A stretch of DNA of 13,564 nt from CAZSHX01 sp964606895 (GTDB lineage: Bacteria > Bacteroidota > Ignavibacteria > Kapaibacteriales > UBA2268), in assembly GCA_964606895.1 (NCBI GenBank), contig CAZSHX010000098.1, positions 1 through 13,564 of the forward strand, written 5' to 3'. This document shows positions 1 through 7,802 of this stretch, piece after piece. The notes under the pieces are model-generated. The model was not told the DNA's origin. It did not search any database and saw only the letters and a program-made list of their open reading frames with translations. A program made the position numbers and the translations under genes. The first letter of the stretch is position 1. Each line of letters opens with the position of its first letter.

Positions 1-138
1 AGAATATGCAAATATAACACTTCTTATATGTTTTTACAACATTAATTTAATATTACCTATTGGAGTTTATTTCTGTGAACTTCAGATTAATAATTCACGA
101 TTCTCTCATAAATTTCAAATTGGAGAATGAGGTGAATT

Positions 139-165
139 ATGAAAATGAAAATATTTGTTTTGTAA
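139..165 (+). other. eight-codon open frame behind a strong ribosome-binding site
   Basis: A GAGGTG Shine-Dalgarno-like sequence sits just upstream of ATG 139. The frame encodes only MKMKIFVL before TAA at 163-165. It resembles the first residues of a signal peptide, so it could be a decayed gene start or a leader peptide. The rest of bases 1-179 is AT-rich. It holds two weak inverted repeats (GTGAA 75-79 with TTCAC 94-98; ATTCTC 100-105 with GAGAAT 123-128), and I see no convincing terminator for the protease gene that ends here from the other strand. Confidence 0.2.
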
Positions 166-179
166 TTTCCTGAATTGAC

Positions 180-3104
180 TTATCTTGCCACTACTATCGG
201 AAAAACGGACGAACCCTGATTTGTGGTTAACCTCAGAAAATATTTGCCCTGACTGAAAAAGCTCAATGAAACTTGATTGAAGAATAAACCGGGAGTGTAA
301 TACTCATTTTTAAAGATTGAATATACTCTTTTTCCGAGTGCGTCAAAAATCTCAAGAGTGGCTGAAGTATTATCCGTGATTGCAAATTCAATGTTCAGCA
401 TTTCTCTTCCGCTGAGCGGATTTGGATAGGCAGTGGTGATTCCGTCAGATTTTGGCAGAGGTTTGAAGTAAGCATCTGAAATTTTCATCTCGTCAGCCAG
501 AGTCTTTGAATTTTTGGCGGCATTAATCAGAGTTTGATATTCCTTTCCTGCAAAAATGCTGAATGTAACGCGGGTGGTATCGCCTTTTCTAAGTCTGATA
601 GGACCTGCTGAAATCATTTGCGAAACGTCGGTAACACTCGATTTTGCTCTCTTTGTTCCCGAAGAAAGCATATACCATTTTTCACCCTTTGAAAATCCGT
701 TGTAAATGCCCGGATTTGTTCCTCCGCTTCCGTTATTGTCAATAGCGAAATAGTTCATTTTTTGAGATGAAAGAAGTTTAACTCCGACTTCAGGTAATGA
801 TGTATCCCTGACGTTTTTCAGGAAGCCGAAACCGTTCTGAAAGTCAAAGTCAGCCTGATTGTAACTTCCCGATGGACCAATATCCCAATCGAAGAAAAGC
901 CCGGCAAACAGCGAATCGAAATCAGTACCGGAAGTATTGACAATATCATAAGATGTAATGATAAAATCTTTATACGGTTCATTGGTAAACTGGTAAATTT
1001 CTTGAGTAACCGATACTCCGGCTTCGGCTTCTTTGTTCGAGTCTTTGAATTTTGTTCTTCCGTTCAAATAAGTCATATCGCTAATGTATGCCTGAGCTAA
1101 AATTTGAGTAGTTACAAATGAATTATCCTTTTCGCTCTGGCTTCTGTCGCGGGCAACACTCGAAACTTTATCGGAGGCAGTCCCAATAACGAGAGCACCT
1201 TCGAAAAGAAGATTTGAACTGTTCTTGTAAAGCAATCCTATGCCTTGGGTATTATTCGGATAGTCGTTGTAAGCTATATTTCCGTTACTATTCATCGTTA
1301 CCGAAATATTATTTGCCGTAAAATTCTTATATGATGGATTCACAACAAGACTCATCTGTTCGGTATTAAGAACTCCGGTTGTATCGTAGATATTGAAAGT
1401 CAAAGTCAGCAGATAATTTGACGGCAAGCCTGATGGAATAACGAATTCAAATTGATTTTCAGTTTTTCGCAGTTCAAGGGTAGAAAGATTTCCGAAATAA
1501 ACGGTTTTTGTTTTTATTGTTGGAGGATACTGAGAATCAGAGGTCAGTTCAACCTTTGTACCTTCGACAGGGGAAAGTATATTTTGAAAAGAGGCACTGA
1601 TTTTCACAGTTTCGCCTGCTTCATAAAGCCCGTTTTTGTTTGCATCAGAAAAAGAATAATCCAAAAGAAGTATAGACTTGGCATTTTTCACGGTAACGGC
1701 TTTCAGTGCATTGACTCTTCCGCCTCCGAGCAAGCCTTTGTAGGTTGGATTAACAGAATCAATATTATCGCAGGTAGCTTTCATTTGTTCGATAACCTGA
1801 AGGTTCGTGTAGTTCGGAAATTGTTCCTTAACAAGTCCGGCAACACCTGCGGCAACGGGGCAAGCCATTGAAGTGCCATCCATAAAATCGTACCAGTTAC
1901 CTGTAACCGTTGCATAAATGCCTTCTCCCGGAGCCATAACATCAACTGTTTTCTCGTAATTGGAAAAATATGCTTTTCTGTCGTCGCTTCCGACTGCACC
2001 CACGGACATAACTCCGGCATAACCTGCGGGATAAAAAGTCAGAAGTTTGCCATTGTTACCGGCGGCGGCGGAAACGACAGAACCCTGCTTGACGGCAGTA
2101 TTAATAACTTCCTGCTCGGATTCAGCTCTTGTCGGGCTTCCCCATGAGCAATTAATTACGTCGCAACCCATAAGTGCGGCATACAGAACACCTTCGTAAC
2201 TGTTATCAACTGAAGTGCTGTTCGGGTCGTCGGCTCCAACTTTAACAGGCAGAATTTTCACTCTTTTTACTATTCCTGCAATGCCAATAAAATTATTAAC
2301 AGATGCACCGACAGTTCCGGCAAGATGAGTCCCGTGTTTGTGTCCGGGTTTGGGGTCGTTGTCCTGACCGGAAGAATCGGAGGAAGAGAAGTCCCATCCG
2401 TGCCAATCGTCAATGTAGCCGTTGTTGTCATCGTCAATGCCGTTTGTACGTTTGTCTTTTCCGTCTTTGTCCAAACCATCTTCGCCGGGATTGACAAAAA
2501 TATTGGCTCTCAAATCGTCGTGAGTATATTCAACTCCCGTGTCAACAATTCCGACAAGAGCAGTTTTATTTGTATCGAGAACATCCCACGCTTCAGGTGC
2601 ATGAATCGTATCAAGATAATACTGCAAGCTGTATTTGGGGTCATTGGGTTTTTCCAGAAAAGTATGATATGGCATAGGCTCTGCATATTCGATTTCAGGA
2701 TTCGAAGAAAGTTTTTTTGCAACAATTATCGGATTTATTGAATTCCGGTAAGTTATAACGCAGATTCTTTGAAGGCTGACTGCATCGTCTTCCTTTGGAA
2801 AAAAAGAGTTACTTGTGCTTTTTATTCTCAAAAATTTCAGAGTTGCATCGCTGATAAATGGTTTTGTTGTATGACTGCCAAGAAGAGTTTCAAATTCTGC
2901 AAAAGGTGTTTGTCTGTTGCCTTTGAGCCAATTTTGATATGTGACTGAATTCTGTCTGAATTTAACAATTACTTTATCCGGATAGATTGCAGGCTGGGCA
3001 ATGGATTCGGAGCAAAAAACACTTATTGAAATGAAAAATATCAAACAAAGAAAAATAAATTTTCGTGAGAATGTTTTTAACGATGTAAATAAATTTAAAG
3101 TCAT
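180..3104 (-). CDS. secreted S8 (subtilisin-like) serine protease with type IX secretion sorting domain
   Basis: This is a 974-residue extracellular or cell-surface protease. Residues 15-36 form a hydrophobic signal peptide, followed by a propeptide-like region to about 160. The S8 catalytic domain spans about 160-470 and keeps the full triad: Asp188 (VDTG), His257 (HGTHLAG) and Ser412 (GTSMACP), with oxyanion Asn350 (AAGNNG). An Asp/Asn-rich insert at about 205-235 looks calcium-binding. A beta-sandwich (CARDB-like) follows at about 479-590, then a roughly 300-residue region I cannot assign. The last 83 residues (from AYPNP at 892) match a Por-type C-terminal sorting domain, which in Bacteroidota directs export through the type IX system and surface attachment. 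Start ATG 3104 gives the signal peptide directly; no Shine-Dalgarno is visible. The gene diverges from the phosphofructokinase gene. The substrate is unknown; a role in degrading extracellular protein is inferred. Confidence 0.93.
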   Translation of the reverse strand: MTLNLFTSLKTFSRKFIFLCLIFFISISVFCSESIAQPAIYPDKVIVKFRQNSVTYQNWLKGNRQTPFAEFETLLGSHTTKPFISDATLKFLRIKSTSNSFFPKEDDAVSLQRICVITYRNSINPIIVAKKLSSNPEIEYAEPMPYHTFLEKPNDPKYSLQYYLDTIHAPEAWDVLDTNKTALVGIVDTGVEYTHDDLRANIFVNPGEDGLDKDGKDKRTNGIDDDNNGYIDDWHGWDFSSSDSSGQDNDPKPGHKHGTHLAGTVGASVNNFIGIAGIVKRVKILPVKVGADDPNSTSVDNSYEGVLYAALMGCDVINCSWGSPTRAESEQEVINTAVKQGSVVSAAAGNNGKLLTFYPAGYAGVMSVGAVGSDDRKAYFSNYEKTVDVMAPGEGIYATVTGNWYDFMDGTSMACPVAAGVAGLVKEQFPNYTNLQVIEQMKATCDNIDSVNPTYKGLLGGGRVNALKAVTVKNAKSILLLDYSFSDANKNGLYEAGETVKISASFQNILSPVEGTKVELTSDSQYPPTIKTKTVYFGNLSTLELRKTENQFEFVIPSGLPSNYLLTLTFNIYDTTGVLNTEQMSLVVNPSYKNFTANNISVTMNSNGNIAYNDYPNNTQGIGLLYKNSSNLLFEGALVIGTASDKVSSVARDRSQSEKDNSFVTTQILAQAYISDMTYLNGRTKFKDSNKEAEAGVSVTQEIYQFTNEPYKDFIITSYDIVNTSGTDFDSLFAGLFFDWDIGPSGSYNQADFDFQNGFGFLKNVRDTSLPEVGVKLLSSQKMNYFAIDNNGSGGTNPGIYNGFSKGEKWYMLSSGTKRAKSSVTDVSQMISAGPIRLRKGDTTRVTFSIFAGKEYQTLINAAKNSKTLADEMKISDAYFKPLPKSDGITTAYPNPLSGREMLNIEFAITDNTSATLEIFDALGKRVYSIFKNEYYTPGLFFNQVSLSFFSQGKYFLRLTTNQGSSVFPIVVAR

Positions 3105-3122
3105 ATCCGTTTTAATAATTGC

Positions 3123-3153
3123 GAAAATTACATTGACTAATGATTAAAACAAA
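3123..3153 (-). promoter_or_regulatory. candidate promoter of the protease gene
   Basis: Reading the minus strand, TTTG (3153-3150) is followed by exactly 19 bases and then TAATTTTC (3130-3123). This closely matches the Bacteroidota primary-sigma consensus TTTG-N19-21-TAnnTTTG, with one mismatch in the -7 box. Transcription would start near 3117, leaving a leader of about 13 bases before the ATG. That suits a gene without a Shine-Dalgarno sequence. Confidence 0.45.
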
Positions 3154-3275
3154 AATTGTCACCAAAAAGTTACACAAATTCTTAGAAATATGAATAATTA
3201 ATTTTTTTGTTACCAAATTTTCATGTAATTTTAAGGTTGAAATTTTTAGAATTTGATAATAAATTCGGGGAAAAA

Positions 3276-4283
3276 ATGAAAATAGCTATTTTAACAGGCG
3301 GGGGCGATTGCCCGGGAATGAATGCTTATGTACGTGCCGTTGTTCGGAGTTGTCTCAATATCCGTCCGTCAACTGCCGTCTGGGGAGTTATAGATGGTTG
3401 GAAAGGTTTGGTTGATAATAATTTCAGAAAGCTTTCGAAAAGGGATACTGCCGGAATTGCCCGTTCGGGAGGAACAATTCTTGGAACTTTACGAGTGCCT
3501 GAGTTGAAAGATGACCTTGATATGCAGGAAGCTATGGCGATGAATCTCCACGATAATTTTTTTGATTATCTGATGGTCATCGGCGGAAACGGAAGTCTTG
3601 CCGCCGCAAATGTTGTGGACAAGATTATCCAAAAAAAAGGTTTAAGAACCAAAGTGTTGGTTACTTCCGGTTCGATTGATAATGATGTCTGCAATCATTA
3701 CGGATTTTCTACCGGTTTTTACTCTGCGGTGGATAAAAGTCTGGAGATGCTGGAGTGGATTCGCGACACAGCGAGTGCTCACCGAAGGGTTTATATCATT
3801 GAATCAATGGGCAGAGATTCGGGCTATCTTGCTTTTTATGCCGGAATAGCAACCGGTGCCGAATATATGATTCGTCCGGGTGAAGATGTGGATTTTGAAA
3901 GTCTTGCAACTATGATAAGTGAACGTGACCGCGATACAAGAGTGATTGTATCCGAAGGCTATGAAAAAACTGTAAGTGAGATTACAGAAATACTTGAGCA
4001 ACTTTTCGCAAAAAGAAATATCAGGCACGAAATCCGCCATGTGGATATGGGATATTTTCAGCGTGGAGGCAAAGCGGCAGTCAAGGATATTCTTTTGTCA
4101 AGCTGGATTGGTTACAGTATGGTTGTAGATGCTTTCAGGAATTGCGAGAGCGGATTCTATACATGCTTTAATGTTGGTCAGCAGCTTTCCATTCTTCCTT
4201 TGGATGTTGCAGTGGATACGGATAATGTAAACGACATGAATATTCCGAAACAGATAATTGATTTTGCTTTGGCATTGAGATAA
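3276..4283 (+). CDS. 6-phosphofructokinase family protein (atypical phosphoryl-donor site)
   Basis: The 335-residue product matches the PfkA fold, which phosphorylates fructose 6-phosphate to fructose 1,6-bisphosphate in glycolysis. Visible motifs are GGGDCPGMNA (8-17), RSGGTILGT (63-71), SIDND (133-137, catalytic Asp135), the substrate-binding MGR (178-180), SEGYE (Glu228) and FQRGG (Arg263). The normal GGDGS nucleotide/Mg loop reads GGNGS (Asn105). The usual PGTIDND is SGSIDND, and the usual LGHIQRGG is MGYFQRGG. The Gly after Asn105 and the Gly before SIDND are the ATP-type residues, since PPi-dependent enzymes typically carry Asp and Lys there. ATP is therefore more likely as donor, but the Asp-to-Asn change makes this uncertain. 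ATG 3276 is chosen because GGGG lies 5 bases upstream and the family motif begins at once; a TTG at 3207 would add 23 non-homologous residues. The gene ends 14 bases before the cytochrome gene. Confidence 0.88.
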   Translation: MKIAILTGGGDCPGMNAYVRAVVRSCLNIRPSTAVWGVIDGWKGLVDNNFRKLSKRDTAGIARSGGTILGTLRVPELKDDLDMQEAMAMNLHDNFFDYLMVIGGNGSLAAANVVDKIIQKKGLRTKVLVTSGSIDNDVCNHYGFSTGFYSAVDKSLEMLEWIRDTASAHRRVYIIESMGRDSGYLAFYAGIATGAEYMIRPGEDVDFESLATMISERDRDTRVIVSEGYEKTVSEITEILEQLFAKRNIRHEIRHVDMGYFQRGGKAAVKDILLSSWIGYSMVVDAFRNCESGFYTCFNVGQQLSILPLDVAVDTDNVNDMNIPKQIIDFALALR

Positions 4284-4297
4284 TAATAAGGACAGAA

Positions 4298-4732
4298 ATG
4301 AAAAGAAATGTGTTTTTGATGAGTGTTGTATTTGTGTTCGTTTTGTTTGCAGTTCAGCTTACTTCACAGAATCAGTATAATGCGGCAAGAGGTGATAAAC
4401 TTTTTGTGGAGCAGTGTTCGAAATGCCATAGAAAAGATGGTTCGGGAATCAAAATGGTCTATCCGCCAACGAAAAAATCGGATTATATTCAGAAGCAAGA
4501 TAATATTGAATTGCTCAGAGGTATGATTTACGGCAGAAGCGGAAAAATTGTCGTTAATGGGTATTCCTACAATGGCGTTATGACTACTGAAATTGATAAA
4601 TCACTTTCCGAAGAAGACATTGCAAATATTCTGACTTTTGTTTTGCAAAAGCAAAACGGCATAAACAAGTTTGTATCTGTCAAAGATGTTAAAGAAGCAA
4701 AAAAAGCAGGCAAATTACCGGTACACAAATGA
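4298..4732 (+). CDS. small periplasmic monoheme c-type cytochrome
   Basis: The 144-residue product has a signal peptide (about residues 1-23) and one class I cytochrome c domain. The haem-binding motif is CSKCH (Cys40, Cys43, His44). The likely distal ligand is Met95 in YNGVMT, in the usual position about 50 residues later, preceded by a typical YPPTKKSDY segment. It should be a periplasmic or lipid-free single-haem electron carrier. A good ribosome-binding site (AAGGA) lies 5 bases before ATG 4298. Its stop overlaps the start of the next gene (ATGA at 4729-4732), so the two are probably translated together. This makes it a natural redox partner for the haem-bearing outer-membrane barrel downstream. 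The specific donor and acceptor are not known. Confidence 0.9.
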   Translation: MKRNVFLMSVVFVFVLFAVQLTSQNQYNAARGDKLFVEQCSKCHRKDGSGIKMVYPPTKKSDYIQKQDNIELLRGMIYGRSGKIVVNGYSYNGVMTTEIDKSLSEEDIANILTFVLQKQNGINKFVSVKDVKEAKKAGKLPVHK

Positions 4733-5949
4733 AAAAATTATTTTATACATTATTTATAATTATAGCCTACACAGCATCAGCCACTCCTGAGTTTTCGCTC
4801 TGGACGGGCAGTAATTGCTCCACCTGCCATGTTAATTTTCAGGGCGGCGGCATGAGAAAAGAGTTCGGCTGGACTTTTGGCAGAGATGCTTCGTTTTTTG
4901 GTACAAATGAACCGGCATTTAAATGGCTCTATTTTTTAGATAAAGAAAAATTCCGTAAGTTCGACAGTGTTTTTACAATCGGAACAGATTTCAGGCTTGA
5001 GACTTTCCGTTCCCACAAAACACCTGATGCCGTCCGGCGTGTAATTCCCATGCAGGCTTCGATTTATGCGAATTTTAATCCTTTAAGCTGGATGAGTTTA
5101 GAGGGACAATATAATGTGGCAAAGCAGGTTTTCCCGGGACAAACTTTTTGGTCTGCTTCAGTAATTTTTCAGCCGCTTTCTTATCTTCCTGCAATACGAG
5201 CCGGAAGATTCCAGCCTTCAATGGGATTGCGGGACTGCGACATGACGTCCCTCGACAGAAGAGTACCCACTCCTGACGGTTCGGAGGTTGTTATTTCACC
5301 TGATTATGCCGAGTATGGCGTTGAAATGATTTATCATTCTTTGGATTGGCTTCAGGTAAATGTCGGAGCATTCGATTCAAAAAGTATGCACGAAGTAAGT
5401 TCAAACGGTGTTTTTGGATTTCAGTCGGTTGTGGCAGTTGAAAATAATCCGTCATTCAATGCAAGATTTGTAATCTTTCCTGAGCTTTTATGGAAAGAAT
5501 CTTCCGAATCATCAGAAGAATCCACAAGTTGGTTTTCAAGATTATTGGCAAATTTCCCTGCATCATATATAGGAGCATCAACATTCGTAAACGGCAGATT
5601 TTTGTATAATAATGCATATCTTGGATTTGCGATTATGGATAATCTCCATTCTTATTTTAAATTTGCATATACAAATATGCCTCATGTCCGCCATACCAAC
5701 GCTTATATTGCAGGACTGACCTACATGCCGATTAAAGGGCTGTTACTGGGTGCGAGGGCAGAACATGGAATTTCGCACTGGTTTTTGGATAACGACAATG
5801 CAAAGCTGACTTTTACAACCAACCAGTATGTTCTGAATGCAAAGATTTTTGTTCTTCCATATATTGAATTGATTCCCGAATATAGATTTGTAAATTCTAC
5901 AGAATATAATTCATTGAGATGGACATTGCAGTTACACATATATTATTAA
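4729..5949 (+). CDS. Cyc2-like fused cytochrome-porin (outer-membrane beta-barrel with N-terminal CxxCH)
   Basis: The product has 406 residues. A signal peptide (about 1-18, ending TASA) is followed directly by TPEFSLWTGSNCSTCH, with one c-type haem site (Cys30, Cys33, His34). The rest alternates short amphipathic strands rich in aromatic residues and ends in ...LQLHIYY, as expected of an outer-membrane barrel with a terminal aromatic. The N-terminus fits AxPxFxxxTGxxCxxCH followed by a conserved FG (46-47). This resembles the Cyc2 family of fused monoheme cytochrome-porins, some of which oxidise Fe(II) at the cell surface, and the length is within the family's range. The Cyc2 ARQT stretch is SLWT here, so homology is plausible but function is not shown. 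Translation is coupled to the upstream cytochrome gene by an ATGA overlap. An alternative is an OprP/O-like porin with a structural haem site. Confidence 0.65.
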   Translation: MKKLFYTLFIIIAYTASATPEFSLWTGSNCSTCHVNFQGGGMRKEFGWTFGRDASFFGTNEPAFKWLYFLDKEKFRKFDSVFTIGTDFRLETFRSHKTPDAVRRVIPMQASIYANFNPLSWMSLEGQYNVAKQVFPGQTFWSASVIFQPLSYLPAIRAGRFQPSMGLRDCDMTSLDRRVPTPDGSEVVISPDYAEYGVEMIYHSLDWLQVNVGAFDSKSMHEVSSNGVFGFQSVVAVENNPSFNARFVIFPELLWKESSESSEESTSWFSRLLANFPASYIGASTFVNGRFLYNNAYLGFAIMDNLHSYFKFAYTNMPHVRHTNAYIAGLTYMPIKGLLLGARAEHGISHWFLDNDNAKLTFTTNQYVLNAKIFVLPYIELIPEYRFVNSTEYNSLRWTLQLHIYY

Positions 5950-6017
5950 AAAATTTTAAAACTAACCTTAAATATTTTTCGTCTAAACTCCCGATTGTTT
6001 AAGATAGGTATTGATTT

Positions 6018-7748
6018 ATGTTCAGAATTGAATATTCGTATTTATTATACTTGCTTTTATTGATTCCTGTGTTTACATTCTTTTTTGTAATAATCAGGAA
6101 GCAAAGAGTCCGCCTGTTAAAAAAATATGGCGAACTTAATATCATTTCACGTCTCTTTCCAGACGTTTCCGGATACAAACCGGCTATTAAATTCAGTATT
6201 CTGATGGTTGGTCTGGCAATTCTTATTTTTGGAGTGGCAAACCCTCAAATAGGTTCACGTCTTGCAGAAATCAAAAGGGAAGGCGTTGATGTTGTGATAT
6301 GCCTCGACGTTTCAAACAGTATGAAGGCAGAGGATGTCAAACCCAACAGACTTGAACGTGCAAAACAAATGGTCAGCCGACTTGTGGATAAACTCATGGG
6401 CGACAGAGTCGGAATAATTGTTTTTGCAGGAGAGCCTTATATTCAGCTTCCTATGACAACAGATTATTCTGCGGCAAAACTGTTTCTCGGTTTTATTGAT
6501 ACCGATTTGATTCCTGTTCAAGGTACTGCAATCGGCAGTGCAATTGAACTTGCACTTGAAAAATTCAAGGTTGAGGACAACAAACGTAAAGCAATGATAA
6601 TCATAACTGATGGTGAAAACCATGAGGACGATGCACTCAAAGCCGCAACCGATGCCGCCGCCAACGGTTATGTTGTTCATACGATCGGTATGGGAACGTT
6701 AGCCGGCGGTCCGATTCCCGTTTATAACAACGGCATGAAAGCCGGTTTGATGAAAGATCAGGATGGAAGTGTCGTAACAACCAAAATGGATCCGCAGATG
6801 CTTCAGCAAGTTGCTTCAGCAGGCGGTGGACAATTTACTCTTGCAGGCGATTCTGACCCTGATTTATCAAAAATTGTTGAAAAAATTGCTAAAATGGACA
6901 AAAAGGAATATGAATCAAAACTGTTTTCCGATTATGAAGACAGATTCCAGTTTTTCATCGGAGCCGCTTTGCTTTTCCTTATCGCCGAACTATTTTTCTC
7001 TGAAAGAAAGAATAAATATATTGCAGGATTAAAACTTTTCGAAAGTAAAAAAGCTATGAAAGTATCTGTTATTATTCTTGCTTTCCTTTTGCCGGTGTTT
7101 GCTTTCGGTCAATCGCCAAAGACTTATATCCGCGAAGGAAACAAACTTTACAAACAGAAAAAATATAATGACGCTGAAGTTCAATACCGAAAAGGTCTTG
7201 AAAAAGATGCAAATTCGAATAAAGCAAATTATAATCTTGGTAACTCACTTTACAAACAAGAAAAGTATGATGAAGCCGCCGAGAAATATATGGATTTGGG
7301 AACAAAGAAAACCGATAAAAATGTTTCGGCAAAATCCTTTCATAATCTTGGTAATTCACTTCTGAAATCTAAAAAATATCAGGAAAGCATCGCGGCTTAT
7401 AAAAATGCTTTGAAGCTCAATCCGGCTGATTATGAAACGAAATACAATCTTGAATATGCAAAACAGATGATGGTGCAACAACAGCAACAACAAAAACAGA
7501 AACAGCAAAATCAGAATCAGGATAAGAACAAGGATAAAGATAAAGACAAAAAGCAACAGCCTCAACCTCAGGATAACAAAAAAGATGATAAGAATAAAGA
7601 TAAGCAACAGCAACCTCTGGAGAAAATTTCAAAACAGGATTCCGAGAGAATGCTGAAGGCTTTGCAGGATGAAGAAAAGAAGGTTCAGAAAGATTTGAAG
7701 AAAAAAGCCCGTTCGGCAGGACAAAGGTCTTCCGGCAGGAATTGGTAA
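6018..7748 (+). CDS. BatB-BatC fusion: membrane von Willebrand A protein joined to TPR protein
   Basis: The 576-residue product starts as a BatA/BatB protein. It has two membrane helices (about 8-26 and 57-77), a von Willebrand A domain (about 90-290) with an intact MIDAS metal site (Asp97-x-Ser99-x-Ser101, Thr170, Asp198 in ITDGE), and a third helix (about 311-328). Where BatB normally ends, the frame continues into a second signal-peptide-like hydrophobic stretch (347-364). Three tetratricopeptide repeats follow (about 367-480), then a Gln/Lys/Asp-rich tail (486-533) and a charged helix. That second half is a complete BatC. Bat proteins are inner-membrane components linked to stress tolerance in Bacteroides and Leptospira; their biochemistry is unclear. 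No clear Shine-Dalgarno precedes ATG 6018. An in-frame ATG at 7056 (Met347) could start a separate BatC of 230 residues. BatD begins 54 bases downstream. Confidence 0.9.
   Translation: MFRIEYSYLLYLLLLIPVFTFFFVIIRKQRVRLLKKYGELNIISRLFPDVSGYKPAIKFSILMVGLAILIFGVANPQIGSRLAEIKREGVDVVICLDVSNSMKAEDVKPNRLERAKQMVSRLVDKLMGDRVGIIVFAGEPYIQLPMTTDYSAAKLFLGFIDTDLIPVQGTAIGSAIELALEKFKVEDNKRKAMIIITDGENHEDDALKAATDAAANGYVVHTIGMGTLAGGPIPVYNNGMKAGLMKDQDGSVVTTKMDPQMLQQVASAGGGQFTLAGDSDPDLSKIVEKIAKMDKKEYESKLFSDYEDRFQFFIGAALLFLIAELFFSERKNKYIAGLKLFESKKAMKVSVIILAFLLPVFAFGQSPKTYIREGNKLYKQKKYNDAEVQYRKGLEKDANSNKANYNLGNSLYKQEKYDEAAEKYMDLGTKKTDKNVSAKSFHNLGNSLLKSKKYQESIAAYKNALKLNPADYETKYNLEYAKQMMVQQQQQQKQKQQNQNQDKNKDKDKDKKQQPQPQDNKKDDKNKDKQQQPLEKISKQDSERMLKALQDEEKKVQKDLKKKARSAGQRSSGRNW
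7473..7617 (+). repeat. low-complexity CAA/CAG and AAGAT/AAAGA tract in the BatC tail
   Basis: This purine-rich coding stretch encodes a run of mostly Gln, then alternating Lys/Asp/Asn, and again Gln/Pro (residues 486-533 of the fusion). It includes imperfect CAACAACAG triplets and GATAAAGA units. Such tracts are common in BatC tails and may vary in length between strains by slippage. It probably forms a disordered, charged linker. Confidence 0.7.
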
Positions 7749-7802
7749 GTTGATTTGTTCGTTTTAATTGATTTGTATAAGTATTATTTACGTTTATAAG
7801 TT

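Noticed and set aside
2325..2741. Open frame of 138 codons on the plus strand, opposite the protease gene
   Set aside because: The plus strand lies antisense to the well-supported catalytic and N-terminal part of the protease. The predicted peptide is Val/Phe/Cys-rich with no domain, typical of a shadow frame.
3207..3275. TTG start extending phosphofructokinase by 23 residues
   Set aside because: The extra residues match nothing in the family, and ATG 3276 has a GGGG ribosome-binding site and begins right at the conserved motif.
7356..7632. Leu/Ile/Val-rich minus-strand frames opposite the BatC tail
   Set aside because: They are antisense translations of the CAA/AAG-rich low-complexity tract, giving artificial hydrophobic peptides.
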